Below are positions 1 to 9,126 of a stretch of 64,000 bases of DNA, piece by piece. The notes under the pieces were generated by a model, which did no database searches, was not told where the DNA came from, and saw only the letters and a program-made list of their open reading frames with translations. The position numbers and the translations under genes are program-made. Numbering within the stretch: the first letter of the stretch is position 1; every line of letters begins with the position of its first letter. The DNA lies in the NCBI GenBank assembly GCA_963828855.1, contig CAWHGB010000005.1, positions 62,001-126,000 of the forward strand, written 5' to 3'. The stretch is from CAVVEQ01 sp963828855. GTDB taxonomy: Bacteria > Chloroflexota > Anaerolineae > Anaerolineales > Anaerolineaceae.

Positions 1-841
1 GGAATGGCCGAATCCAGGCTAAGGCACTTGTTATGTAAATATTATTCAGAATTTTTCCCGGCAAATGTAATAGGGTTTGGGACGGATCAGCGCGGAACTG
101 GTCAATAAGGATTGCCGGATGGGTATAATCTTGAAATTTAAAAAAGAACCCCCGCCAGACACTCACACCAACAAAGACGACCAAGTAAGGTGTCCAATAT
201 GAGAAGAACTTCTTCCAGAGGGGATTAGCTTCGGGAGGATTATTCCGAATTGTGAACCAAATCAGCAAAGGTCTAAGCAGCTCCAGCACATAAAAGAATT
301 CCATCGTCAACAGGTTGACAAGTGATAGAAGTATCGCAAAAAATGTGTAAACCCATCGGTACTTGGTGCTGCGGAGTGATTTTATTGTCAGAACTAATGA
401 AAAAATAAAACACAAATAAACAATAAATATGTGACTATACGTGACTGATACGGATTGGCTTATAAAACCGGGGTAGATCGTGAGCAGGATCGCGGTCCAC
501 ATTGCCAGGATCATTTTCTTGGGCCACAAATTCTTTAGAAGGATCCACACCGAGATGCCGGTCAGCCATCGTAGAATCAAGGCGAATAATTGCCATTTCC
601 AAGGGATGGTTCCAAGGATGGGTAAGGTCACCTGGAATAGCCATCCCCAAAGCGGTCGGTTGGTTGAAAAGTATTGGGTAATACTTTGGGGTCCGATCCT
701 GTTATACGAATAAATGAAGATCCAATCATCCGAGTAGAATCCCAGCCTGGGAATCAATATCCCGTATGCCAGGATGCTTAAGCCAAATAAGACCAGTGGA
801 AAGGTGAAGTTCGGCGATCGAAGAATCTTAGGCATCGACAT
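1..841 (-). CDS. GT-C-type membrane glycosyltransferase, 3' part cut by window edge
   Basis: An open frame runs from an ATG at 841 to the left edge (about 280 codons, C-terminus missing). The protein begins MSMPKILRSPNF, then a membrane segment and the acidic motif GFYSDDW in the first outside loop, followed by repeated hydrophobic segments. It aligns by eye along its length with the complete protein at 15712-17790: both have YxDDW, then TNRPL/NRPF, then PWKWQLFA/PWRWQLFA, then a LWPK/IWPN block. Acidic pairs in loop 1 are typical of GT-C enzymes that use polyprenyl-phosphate sugars, so a role in adding sugars to a surface polymer outside the membrane is inferred. The acceptor and sugar are unknown. 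It lies last in the minus-strand glycan gene run. Confidence 0.75.
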   Translation of the reverse strand, partial: MSMPKILRSPNFTFPLVLFGLSILAYGILIPRLGFYSDDWIFIYSYNRIGPQSITQYFSTNRPLWGWLFQVTLPILGTIPWKWQLFALILRWLTGISVWILLKNLWPKKMILAMWTAILLTIYPGFISQSVSVTYSHIFIVYLCFIFSLVLTIKSLRSTKYRWVYTFFAILLSLVNLLTMEFFYVLELLRPLLIWFTIRNNPPEANPLWKKFFSYWTPYLVVFVGVSVWRGFFFKFQDYTHPAILIDQFRADPSQTLLHLPGKILNNIYITSALAWIRPF

Positions 842-1041
842 TTCAACTCATAAATTTCTAGTAAATACTATTTGGGGAGTCCAAGTAATGATTAGTAAAT
901 TGAATTCTACGCATGCAAGAAATCTTTTTCACAATTAAAACATCAACCACCAATCATTACAGCTGTTGCCTATTTGTCCACAGGCTCTTATAAAAATCAT
1001 CTATCCATTAAATTCAATTTTCGGTTCTTGCCGGTTAACAA

Positions 1042-2026
1042 TTATTTGATCGAGCGAATTAAATAAACTGGTCTGTGTTTCACTTCCTGGAAGATATAGC
1101 CGATATACAGACCGATAATCCCGAGCGAGGTGAGCACGCAACCGCCAATGATAAGTAACATGAACATCAGCGAGCTCCAACCCGGCTCCAGGGTGGATTG
1201 CCGCCCGCCAAACCACAGGCTGAGCACATAGATGACCTCGATCAGGGCAAGGACAAAAAAGAGGATCCCGATCGAGATGCTGATATAGAGCGGCACAAGG
1301 GAAAAGGAAAACGTGGCATTGACCGCCAGGTTCATCATCTTGCGGGTAGTGTACTTGGATTCGCCCGCCATGCGCTCAGCAGGGGTGAATTCCAGGATGG
1401 CTGTCTTGAATCCGCTCCAGGCCACCATGCCCCGCAGGAAGCGGTGGTATTCCGGCATGCGGCGCAGACTAAGCACGACCTGGCGGGTGAGCAGGCGGAA
1501 ATCCGCCCCACCGGGGAGAATGTAGGTATCCCCGATGCGGTTGACCATTTTGTAGAACAGCCCGGAGGTCGTTCGCTTGAACCAAGAAAGGTCCTCCTGC
1601 TCCAGCCGGCGGCTGAGCACCACCTCGGCGCCATCCGCTCGCCATTTCGAGCATCTGTCCGATCAGCTCGGGGGGGTGCTGCCCGTCGCCATCCAGCGAG
1701 ATGACATAATCCGCATCGGCGTGATCCAGCCCGGCGGTGAGGGCGGCCTGGTGACCGAAGTTGCGGCTAAATTCGATCACCCGCACGCGCGGGTCGGAGT
1801 TGGCGATAGCATACAGAATTTCCTGGGTTCGGTCGGTAGATCCATCGTTAATAAAAAGGATCTGGAATTGGTAGTTCAGGGGAGCGATGGCTTTACACAA
1901 CCGGTCGTAAAATGCCTGGATTACCGATTCTTCGTTGAAAACCGGCACGATCAGGTCGACGTTAAGTTTGTTTCGGGTCGATTTATTACGAACCGGACGG
2001 GAAGATTTTTCGTTTACTGGCATCAT
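1042..2026 (-). CDS. GT2 glycosyltransferase with C-terminal membrane anchor (frameshifted)
   Basis: The family makes polyprenyl-phosphate-linked sugars (DPM1/GtrB type) at the inner membrane face. The first part has the GT-A pattern LIVPVFNEE, INDGSTD, FSRNFGHQAALTAG and the metal-binding SLDGDGQH. The second part has TTSGLFYKMVNRIG, a GESKYTTRKM motif and two membrane segments near the end, as in GtrB-like proteins. The parts are in different frames; removing one G from the GG near 1640 joins them without loss. The start is taken at 2026 because an AGAGAGG ribosome site lies just upstream; a longer frame begins at 2071. It could supply the lipid-linked sugar donor for the GT-C enzymes nearby, which is inference from context. 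Confidence 0.8.
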
Positions 2027-2083
2027 CCATCCCTCTCTATAAAATCCATTATACCAACCAGCATATACCATGCATCTGCGGGT

Positions 2084-4366
2084 TTATTTTTGGCCTTGCA
2101 GGGAAATACCGAGCCCGTCTGTAACCACCTCCACCTGGCCGTGGGAGCCGGTCGGAATCCAATCCTTCACCGGAACAGGCACGCGGCTTTCATTCCAGAG
2201 TATCCCGAGTGCGGAAAATGGTATCCAATCCTGAGGGCTGGCATCCACAAGGTCACTTTCATCCAGGAGGATCAGAGAAGGTGGCGAGCGACGCACATTA
2301 TCCTGCAACTCCTGCGGGGATACTCCGCCAGGGAGAAGCATTGTGAAATTGCCATAATCAATCGTCAATGCGGTGCCCTCCTCACCGGAGGCGATCACTT
2401 TTAGCAGCAACCCGGGTTCCAATTGGTACACCTGCCCTGCTTTCAGTAAACCGCTTTCCGCACCGGCCTGACGCAGCGTATCTTCCAGCCGGCGGTTGGC
2501 GGCATTCGCGGGGACCGCCTCCCCCCAGAGCACACTTTTCACCTGCACCTGCTCGGCGAGGATCGGCAGCCCGCCCAGGGGTTTGGCCATTGAATCGGTC
2601 AGGATCAATGCTTCCAGGTCGCGGTCGAAGGGAGAGAGCCTCTCATCCAATCGGGAGACAAGCTCGCGCCCGCTGGCAGCGCCGTTAATAAGATACATCT
2701 GCCCGCGAGGTGATTTAACGATCACAGCGTGGCTGTATTCCAATCCCGGCAGGAGGATGTGCAATTTTCCATCCGGACGGGCAGCCACGCCCATCCAGGT
2801 TGCCATGGCAGCGACGCCACTGATGGTGAGCAGAACGGCAGGTTTTGCCTGCACAGGAAAACGCTTTGCCAGAAGATAGAGCACGACAGCCAACGCCAGC
2901 AGCACAACGATCCAAACAAAACCGGACTCGGATAGTCTGACCGACCCAGGTATCTTCGCGAACCATTGCACTACGGAAGTTGTATAGGAAAGCATGGGGA
3001 GCGCGAACCATCCCAAAACCTGCCCCAGCGGCAGGGCGATCATCCCCCCAAACATCGCCACCGCCCCCAGGGTCATCACCAGAGGTTGGGCGGGCAGGAT
3101 CATGGGATTGGCAAGAATGGCGCTGAGTGAAACCTGGTGGAAGTGCCAGGCCATTAGCGGCAGGGTGGCGATCTGCGCTGCCAGGGTGAGCAGAACAAAT
3201 TCCCCCACCGGTTCCGCGATCCCGCGAGCCTTTCCCGGTGGCAACCGGCTTCCCAGCCAACCGGAAAACCAGCGCAGCAGCGGATTACCGAGAACGATCA
3301 ACCCCAGCGTGGCGGCAAAGGAAAGCTGGAAACTCACATCCCAAAGCAGGTACGGGTTGAGAAGACACATCACAACAGCGGTAAAGACCAGGGTGTTCAG
3401 CCCTGATCCACGCCTGCCGATCTGCGTGCCCAGGATAGCCATGGCGCCCATAATCGCTGCGCGCATCACCGCCGGTTCCATGCCAACCAGCAGCGCGTAG
3501 AAGAACACCGCAACGATCGAAAAAATCGCCGCCTTCCAGCGGGTGGTAAAGAGCCGCAGCAACCAGTAAACAAACGCCGAGACGATGGCGATATTGAACC
3601 CGGAAATGGCAATGATATGGGCGGTGCCAGTCTCTTGGAAAGCCAGAGTAAGATCCTCGGGCAGGTCCTGGTCGAGACCGAGAAGGATGCCTGCCAGCAG
3701 CGCGGCTTGCGGCTGGGGCAGGATTCGGTTAATGACGGAGTATCCCCGCAGACGGAGGGAATAAAGCGCGGATATGAGCGGGCTGCCATGCCCATGGGAA
3801 ATCACTTCGACCTTCGGGAATGCGATCAGAGTCTGGATACCCTGGCGCGCGAGGTAATCCCGGTAGGAAAAAGATTCCTCCTCCGGTGGTGATTCCGGCT
3901 CGCCGGTGATCCTGACCAGGTCGCCGTATTGGATTTCCGTTCCCGGCCATGTTTGCACCTGTATTCTTCCTGAGAATGGCCGGCCGCTTCCATCCTCACC
4001 CTGCGTAAGCTCTGCCCGAAAGGCAGTCGTTCTTCCGTTCGAGGCTGGCAAGCTGGAAACGACCGCGGAAAATGAGATCTCTCCCTTGCCATTATGGAAG
4101 GCGATGTGTTCCGGAGAAAACCCTGATGATGGGAGTGGGTACCGCCAAGCGCCTAGTGCCAATGCGGCAAGGAGCACCGCCAGGGGCAGGGGGCTGATCC
4201 CGCGCCAGGATTGGAGAAGCACGACTCGGGTGGTGAGGCGTTTTTCCAGGAACGCGAGGAGGGAGCAAAGAATGAAAACAGAGAAGAGCAGGGTTTTGGG
4301 AACGGCGCTGACGCTGCCCAGCCAGATGCCTGCGATGAATGCTGCGGAGAGCCAGAGCAGGGGCAT
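2084..4366 (-). CDS. comEC: ComEC/Rec2-family membrane protein with degenerate C-terminal domain
   Basis: The 760-residue protein has the ComEC layout: short N-terminal membrane segments, a soluble DUF4131-like region (about residues 60-190), the competence domain with the family motif HIIAISGFNIAI near residue 250, many membrane helices, and a C-terminal metallo-beta-lactamase-like domain from about residue 530. In active homologues that domain has a THxHxDHxGG metal motif. Here the matching stretch reads LTDSMAKPLGG, so the histidines and the DH pair are gone. ComEC normally forms the DNA uptake channel, with the beta-lactamase domain proposed to degrade one strand. No other competence gene is seen. 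It follows the five-protein array with a 70-base gap on the same strand. Family assignment is strong; nuclease activity is doubtful. Confidence 0.85.
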   Translation of the reverse strand: MPLLWLSAAFIAGIWLGSVSAVPKTLLFSVFILCSLLAFLEKRLTTRVVLLQSWRGISPLPLAVLLAALALGAWRYPLPSSGFSPEHIAFHNGKGEISFSAVVSSLPASNGRTTAFRAELTQGEDGSGRPFSGRIQVQTWPGTEIQYGDLVRITGEPESPPEEESFSYRDYLARQGIQTLIAFPKVEVISHGHGSPLISALYSLRLRGYSVINRILPQPQAALLAGILLGLDQDLPEDLTLAFQETGTAHIIAISGFNIAIVSAFVYWLLRLFTTRWKAAIFSIVAVFFYALLVGMEPAVMRAAIMGAMAILGTQIGRRGSGLNTLVFTAVVMCLLNPYLLWDVSFQLSFAATLGLIVLGNPLLRWFSGWLGSRLPPGKARGIAEPVGEFVLLTLAAQIATLPLMAWHFHQVSLSAILANPMILPAQPLVMTLGAVAMFGGMIALPLGQVLGWFALPMLSYTTSVVQWFAKIPGSVRLSESGFVWIVVLLALAVVLYLLAKRFPVQAKPAVLLTISGVAAMATWMGVAARPDGKLHILLPGLEYSHAVIVKSPRGQMYLINGAASGRELVSRLDERLSPFDRDLEALILTDSMAKPLGGLPILAEQVQVKSVLWGEAVPANAANRRLEDTLRQAGAESGLLKAGQVYQLEPGLLLKVIASGEEGTALTIDYGNFTMLLPGGVSPQELQDNVRRSPPSLILLDESDLVDASPQDWIPFSALGILWNESRVPVPVKDWIPTGSHGQVEVVTDGLGISLQGQK

Positions 4367-4436
4367 GGGAATATTATAGTGAAGAAATTAAATTGAGCGA
4401 ATAGTTCAGAAAACCATTTGAAAATATGGCGAAATG

Positions 4437-6932
4437 CTATTCAACACTGATCAGTGCATAGGTTTGATTACTAAATATGATATTTCGAATAAGCCAATCC
4501 GGGACAGGGTTCCTGACAATTGCAAATTCTGCTTGTTCCCGCTTGCCGAATTCCAGGTATTTCTCCAGTTTTTTATCATCTGGTAGTTTATCGATCACGG
4601 ACCATTCCTTCACGTTCTTTTCCATGTCGATCGCGAGAGATAAATTACCAGGCGCAATCCGGGTGAGATCGTTTGGATCGAAGGCAACCGGGTGCAGGGC
4701 TTGAAACCGTACGGCACCACCCATGTAAATCGGTGGTATGGAAATGACCAGTGAATTTTTGTCAATATTGTTACGGATATATTCGATAATTCCCGATTCG
4801 TCCTTTGATTCCTGGCTTGGACAAATTATCTTGCCATTTAATATGCATTCCAGAGTTCGATATCGATAATTTGGAAATCGAAAACCCGGAAATTGATCTG
4901 TGTATGTTTTCGGGAACAGCAATGCAAATAATACTGTTATACCAAGGGCTAGACCTGCCAATCCAAGCCTGCCCAAAGTGCCCAGATCCGTTTCCGGCAC
5001 AGATTTATTCCAATATATAGCCAGGGGCCAGAACACCAATATTTCAAGCAACGGTATCACATAGCGTAAACCTCGAATCAGCTCCAAAAAAACTGGAAGT
5101 TGATGCACTTTCGATTCGATAAACACCTCGAATGTGCTCAAACCCACACTGACGAATAATATTCCTGCAATCCATAACAGGATCAACCCCAACCGCTGCC
5201 TTTCTCCCGGATGGCGGAAAACCAGCGCGGAACCAATATACGCAAGGGGTAATAATGAATACTTCAATGAGACCAACAAAAAACTTGAGAATGTTATTCT
5301 GATGTGGAATGTCGACGGGTACAGCCTTTCCAGAAATGCTCTCGCCGTTTCATAGTTTATTGAACTCGTAGAAAATAAATCGCGGTTAGTACTATATTGA
5401 TATATGAACGGGATCGTCAAAAGCATAAAAATGAGTATGTAAAGAAATTGATTAAGAAGATGGTTCTTCCACGGTAGCCCTGAGGGTTTAAACAAAAGGT
5501 ATCCAAGCCATGCGGAGAACGCGATGGCAGGAGTGGAAACTGGGTGAACATATATTAGAAACCCTGTCGCGATCATCACCAACCAGCGAAGGCGCGGTCG
5601 GGACAGGGAAAAAATAACCAGGATAAGGAGCCAGGGAAAAAACGCCTGAAACATCATGCGCGGTTGGGGATCGTACCAGATCCCCCAATAATCCCCTGCT
5701 TGTGTATAGATGATAACAATGGACAACAAGGCTAGTAATAATGAGAAGAAACTTGATTTATATAATAGCCTTCCAAGAGCATAGAATCCGGAGAGCTGAA
5801 TAAACACAAAAGGAATGATAAGAAGGATTAGCGATAACCCATACCCGCCCGTGATTTTCGTGAGTGCCCTGATTAAAGGTACCTGAAGGCTTGTGTAGTA
5901 ACCAAAATTACCCGGCGAGTTAAATAATGAATCTTTGGTAAATAGATCGGGGTGATCTAACGAAGCGGCATATGAAGAAAGATAGGCTGCATCACTATGG
6001 AGGTCACTGAATGGGGTTAATCCATTCCAACGACCCAGAAAAAAAAGAATGGCTAAAAGGAAAAAGAATAAAATGATTATCCAATCGCGCCTATTCCAGA
6101 ATTTTCCACCAGATCCATTATGAAAATATTTTGACAGGAAGTGGAGTCTATTATCAAACTTCCTCAAGCGTATTAAGATCCCGCCTCTCAACTTTATCGA
6201 AAAATGCACTAGGAATAACGTAATCGTTAAGAACAAGAACGAAATTGAAAACCAATATGAAAACCAGACTGGAATCCGCGTAAGCGGATCAACCTGGAAT
6301 TGTATCTCTTCGGCCTTCGGAGATTCGATGGGTACGGATAGAATTTGCGGGAGCGGGTTTCCATCCACCGAAATGGAAACTTCTGCTGGTACAGAAGAAG
6401 CCATGAATACCAGGCGGCTGAATTCTCCGGTGCGACCGATCCATTCCAAAGAGGCAGGCTTCGTCCCCGAATAGGTCAACCCCAATGGCGTCTGCTCCCA
6501 ATCCCCTTCTTTCTGTAATTGACCAAATCCGATATCACTCAAACTTGAGGTAAACCATTGTAAAGTGATTGACCGGTCGGCAATACTACCGGGGATTTGA
6601 ACTTTGAAATGATGCGTTGGAAGAAGCTGAATAAAGAAAGGCGTTTTTACGGTTGAGAATACTGCAATTAACCCTACGAATCCTGAAAGGATAAGCCAAC
6701 CGAAACGGCCGGATCGTTCGTATTCGTGAAGTTTAAATATGATGAATCTTGATAACAGCAGGTAAATTAAAGGGGTGAGTAAAATAAAAAGGAAAAACGC
6801 AAAAAATGGTTCTCTTCGGCTGAGAACAGGTGTTTGGAAGAAGAAAAAATATGAACAAAATGCTAATAATGCTGCCGATATGACCGAGGCAAGGACTGTT
6901 CCCAATCGAGGTAGGATTGGTGAATTTTTCAT
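4437..6932 (-). CDS. Array protein 1: shared N-terminal module on a different GT-C-like core
   Basis: 831 residues, intact. Residues 1-250 are the module common to the five-gene array: two or three membrane helices with the RREPFFAF block, then an outside beta-rich domain carrying ITLQW, a KEGDWEQ block, GTKPASLEWIGRTGE and a VSISVDG strand, then another helix. Unlike its four neighbours, the rest is not the WKDxPYS-type core. It has a loop with SDLHSDAAYLSSYAAS, many helices, and a soluble end with ESGIIEYIRNNIDKNS and a small alpha/beta region, reminiscent of GT-C enzymes. The gap to the preceding gene is two bases, so it is cotranscribed. Function unknown; extracytoplasmic glycosyl transfer is inferred from topology and neighbours. 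The lack of the neighbours' C-terminal cysteines shows a swap of catalytic halves. Confidence 0.7.
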   Translation of the reverse strand: MKNSPILPRLGTVLASVISAALLAFCSYFFFFQTPVLSRREPFFAFFLFILLTPLIYLLLSRFIIFKLHEYERSGRFGWLILSGFVGLIAVFSTVKTPFFIQLLPTHHFKVQIPGSIADRSITLQWFTSSLSDIGFGQLQKEGDWEQTPLGLTYSGTKPASLEWIGRTGEFSRLVFMASSVPAEVSISVDGNPLPQILSVPIESPKAEEIQFQVDPLTRIPVWFSYWFSISFLFLTITLFLVHFSIKLRGGILIRLRKFDNRLHFLSKYFHNGSGGKFWNRRDWIIILFFFLLAILFFLGRWNGLTPFSDLHSDAAYLSSYAASLDHPDLFTKDSLFNSPGNFGYYTSLQVPLIRALTKITGGYGLSLILLIIPFVFIQLSGFYALGRLLYKSSFFSLLLALLSIVIIYTQAGDYWGIWYDPQPRMMFQAFFPWLLILVIFSLSRPRLRWLVMIATGFLIYVHPVSTPAIAFSAWLGYLLFKPSGLPWKNHLLNQFLYILIFMLLTIPFIYQYSTNRDLFSTSSINYETARAFLERLYPSTFHIRITFSSFLLVSLKYSLLPLAYIGSALVFRHPGERQRLGLILLWIAGILFVSVGLSTFEVFIESKVHQLPVFLELIRGLRYVIPLLEILVFWPLAIYWNKSVPETDLGTLGRLGLAGLALGITVLFALLFPKTYTDQFPGFRFPNYRYRTLECILNGKIICPSQESKDESGIIEYIRNNIDKNSLVISIPPIYMGGAVRFQALHPVAFDPNDLTRIAPGNLSLAIDMEKNVKEWSVIDKLPDDKKLEKYLEFGKREQAEFAIVRNPVPDWLIRNIIFSNQTYALISVE

Positions 6933-6934
6933 TT

Positions 6935-9079
6935 TCAGGAGTTTGCTATCTCACGAGATGGGGGCTTCGGATCTCGAACCTGCTGAGCGAGTGCAAAAAC
7001 TAACAATCCCAGGCTGAACAGCCCCACGAGGTAGACACCGTACTGGTAGCGAAAATCACGTGAAACATTAATTAGAAGCATCGTCGCCGATTGGGTGGCA
7101 GCAGGCAGAAAATACAGGAGATAGCGTGATTGTTTCGCCCTGAAGGCGAGCAGCGCGGTGCAGTATATCCCTAGAAAAAGAAATAGTGCCGGGGTATAGA
7201 ACAGCAGGTCCCACGGTTTGTGGCTGGCATAACCCTTGATAATCGTCAACGGCCCGATCAGCGCGGGCAGCAGGCTGTTTTCTTTCAACCCGAGGGCATT
7301 GGATTCGATCCAGGTTGGCAGACCTGCGGTCATCACCTCCTGGTTGAGCATGCAATGGCTGGGCAGCTCCCAGACGAGCGAGCTGACGCAGACCAGGTGG
7401 CGGATCTCAACACCGGGTTCCTTGATGGCGAGGGCGATGAACAGCTTGCGGATATCTGCGGCTTTTTCGGAAAAGCGCGGTTCGGAATATCCCGGCTGAA
7501 GCCAGATGGGGATATTGGTGCAGCAATCGTAGCGCCATTGATCGAGCGGCATTATCCCCGAGGCGAGTTCCGCTTCGGTTGAAGTAAGCGGGGATCCTGT
7601 GGCGACATGGGCGGCGATATGGTGGATGAATACCTGCTGCTTGAACCCACTGTTGCGGTCAACCTTCAAAATATCATAGAAAGGTCCCTGGATAAGGAGC
7701 CACGCGCCCAGGAAAATCCCGAGGCTGAATACCACGATTTTCCACTGCTCTCTGTAAACCAGGGCGAGAACGATCAGACTCACCACGGGAACCGGGAGCC
7801 CATTCAGGCGGAATAGGCTGATTCCCAGGCTGACCAGGACGATCCATAGCCAGGTAAATTTCCTGTTCAGCCATTCGCCCCGGCTGATGACGATCTTCAA
7901 GATCATCAGGGAAAGGAGCAGCAGGCAGGTGGAATAGGGGATATCCTTCCAGAGGGTCGAAACCATGTTCCCATTAACCGGGGAAATGGCAAACAGGGCG
8001 GAGAGCCCCCACCCTGCCCAGGCAGGCAGACCGTGATCGGATAACAGCTTGATGCCCCACGCGACCGTCAAGCTGAGCGTTATGACCTGGAAAACGATCA
8101 CAACCGCAGGGGAGAACCATATCCTGGTGAGCAGGATCACCAGAAGGGTGTGGACCACCGGCAAGGCGTCGTTGAACTGTCCATCGATCACCTGCCCCCA
8201 CTGGCGGATCGAATCGGGGGTCATGATTGCCGGAAAGTATGTCAGCAGATAGATGCTCCACACGGCGATCATCGGCAGGGCATAGAGCAGCCAGTATCCA
8301 TTTTTTCGTTGAACGATTGGCGCAGGTTTGAGCTGTACACCAACTAGGAACAGGGTCAGGACGAGAAACAGGAACCCGAAAACGAAACCGGTGAGCAGAT
8401 GGTTGAAGGTGACACTCATCCAACCTGCGGAAAGTTTCGAAGCAACGATGACCGGCGCAAAGGGTGAATCGGCTGTAACTAAACCGGCGAGGTTACCATC
8501 CCACCCCGCCCGGACATTTTCAATGCCGGGGGTGTTGGTAAATACCAGCATAGCCGAATCCCCGGTACGCCCTGACCAGGCGAGTGATGCGGGCTGAGCA
8601 CCGAAATGGGTAAATCCCGTGTCGGTTCGCTGCCACTCTCCCTCCTGTTCAAATTCCCCGAAGCTGATATCCCGCAGGGAGGTCTTCGCGTATTCGAGCG
8701 TGACCGAGCGGTCTGTGCTGCCCGCTGGAACGGAGATCTGCAGGTGATGAACTGGCATCAGCAGGAAGATCTGGGGTGGGCGGGTGACCAGGGCAAAGAG
8801 GATCCCAACACCCACTGAGAGCAGGATCCAGTTGCGCCTGGCTTTTGGGGGAGTAGGTTTCCAGCCGGGGGAAAAGGAACCGGGAAAGAAGCAGATAAAT
8901 GAAGGGGGTGAGGGCGAGCCAGAGGATGAGAAAGTAAGCAAATTCGCGCTTAGTGGTGAAAGGGGTTTGTAGGAAGAAGATATAGATGGTGAAGGATATC
9001 CCAAAACCAATAAGGATTGAAAAAAACCACAAAAATGGTTTGTTTTTGGTTTTTTAGAAATTATTGTAGGATTGTTCAT
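6935..9079 (-). CDS. Array protein 2: shared module plus WKDxPYS-type membrane core (N-terminal frameshift)
   Basis: About 714 residues. The N-terminal helices (FFLQTPFTTKREFAYF) are in another frame from about 9032 to 8860. The frame returns near the CCCCCAAAA run at about 8865, so the region is rebuilt across homopolymers. The outside domain has SVTLEY, DISFGEFEQEGEW, QPASLAWSGRTGD and a GWDG strand. The core has FPAIMTPDSIRQWGQ, LWKDIPYST, RLNGLPVP, IHHIAAH and a YDCC pair, with two more cysteines near LVCVSSLVWE. It resembles DUF6020-like/GT-C proteins, from memory of the family. It is closest to array protein 3 and looks more GC-rich than proteins 4 and 5. Start at 9079 is uncertain; TTG at 9032 is an alternative. 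Confidence 0.7.
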   Translation of the reverse strand: MNNPTIISKKPKTNHFCGFFQSLLVLGYPSPSISSSYKPLSPLSANLLTFSSSGSPSPPSFICFFPGSFSPGWKPTPPKARRNWILLSVGVGILFALVTRPPQIFLLMPVHHLQISVPAGSTDRSVTLEYAKTSLRDISFGEFEQEGEWQRTDTGFTHFGAQPASLAWSGRTGDSAMLVFTNTPGIENVRAGWDGNLAGLVTADSPFAPVIVASKLSAGWMSVTFNHLLTGFVFGFLFLVLTLFLVGVQLKPAPIVQRKNGYWLLYALPMIAVWSIYLLTYFPAIMTPDSIRQWGQVIDGQFNDALPVVHTLLVILLTRIWFSPAVVIVFQVITLSLTVAWGIKLLSDHGLPAWAGWGLSALFAISPVNGNMVSTLWKDIPYSTCLLLLSLMILKIVISRGEWLNRKFTWLWIVLVSLGISLFRLNGLPVPVVSLIVLALVYREQWKIVVFSLGIFLGAWLLIQGPFYDILKVDRNSGFKQQVFIHHIAAHVATGSPLTSTEAELASGIMPLDQWRYDCCTNIPIWLQPGYSEPRFSEKAADIRKLFIALAIKEPGVEIRHLVCVSSLVWELPSHCMLNQEVMTAGLPTWIESNALGLKENSLLPALIGPLTIIKGYASHKPWDLLFYTPALFLFLGIYCTALLAFRAKQSRYLLYFLPAATQSATMLLINVSRDFRYQYGVYLVGLFSLGLLVFALAQQVRDPKPPSREIANS

Positions 9080-9126
9080 TCAAAATATTTCATTTAAATT
9101 ATTTTAACCAAAAAGAAGTTCATTAT

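Noticed and set aside
960..985. TTGTCCACA as a DnaA box
   Set aside because: Single site, one base off the consensus, with no cluster or AT-rich unwinding region around it.
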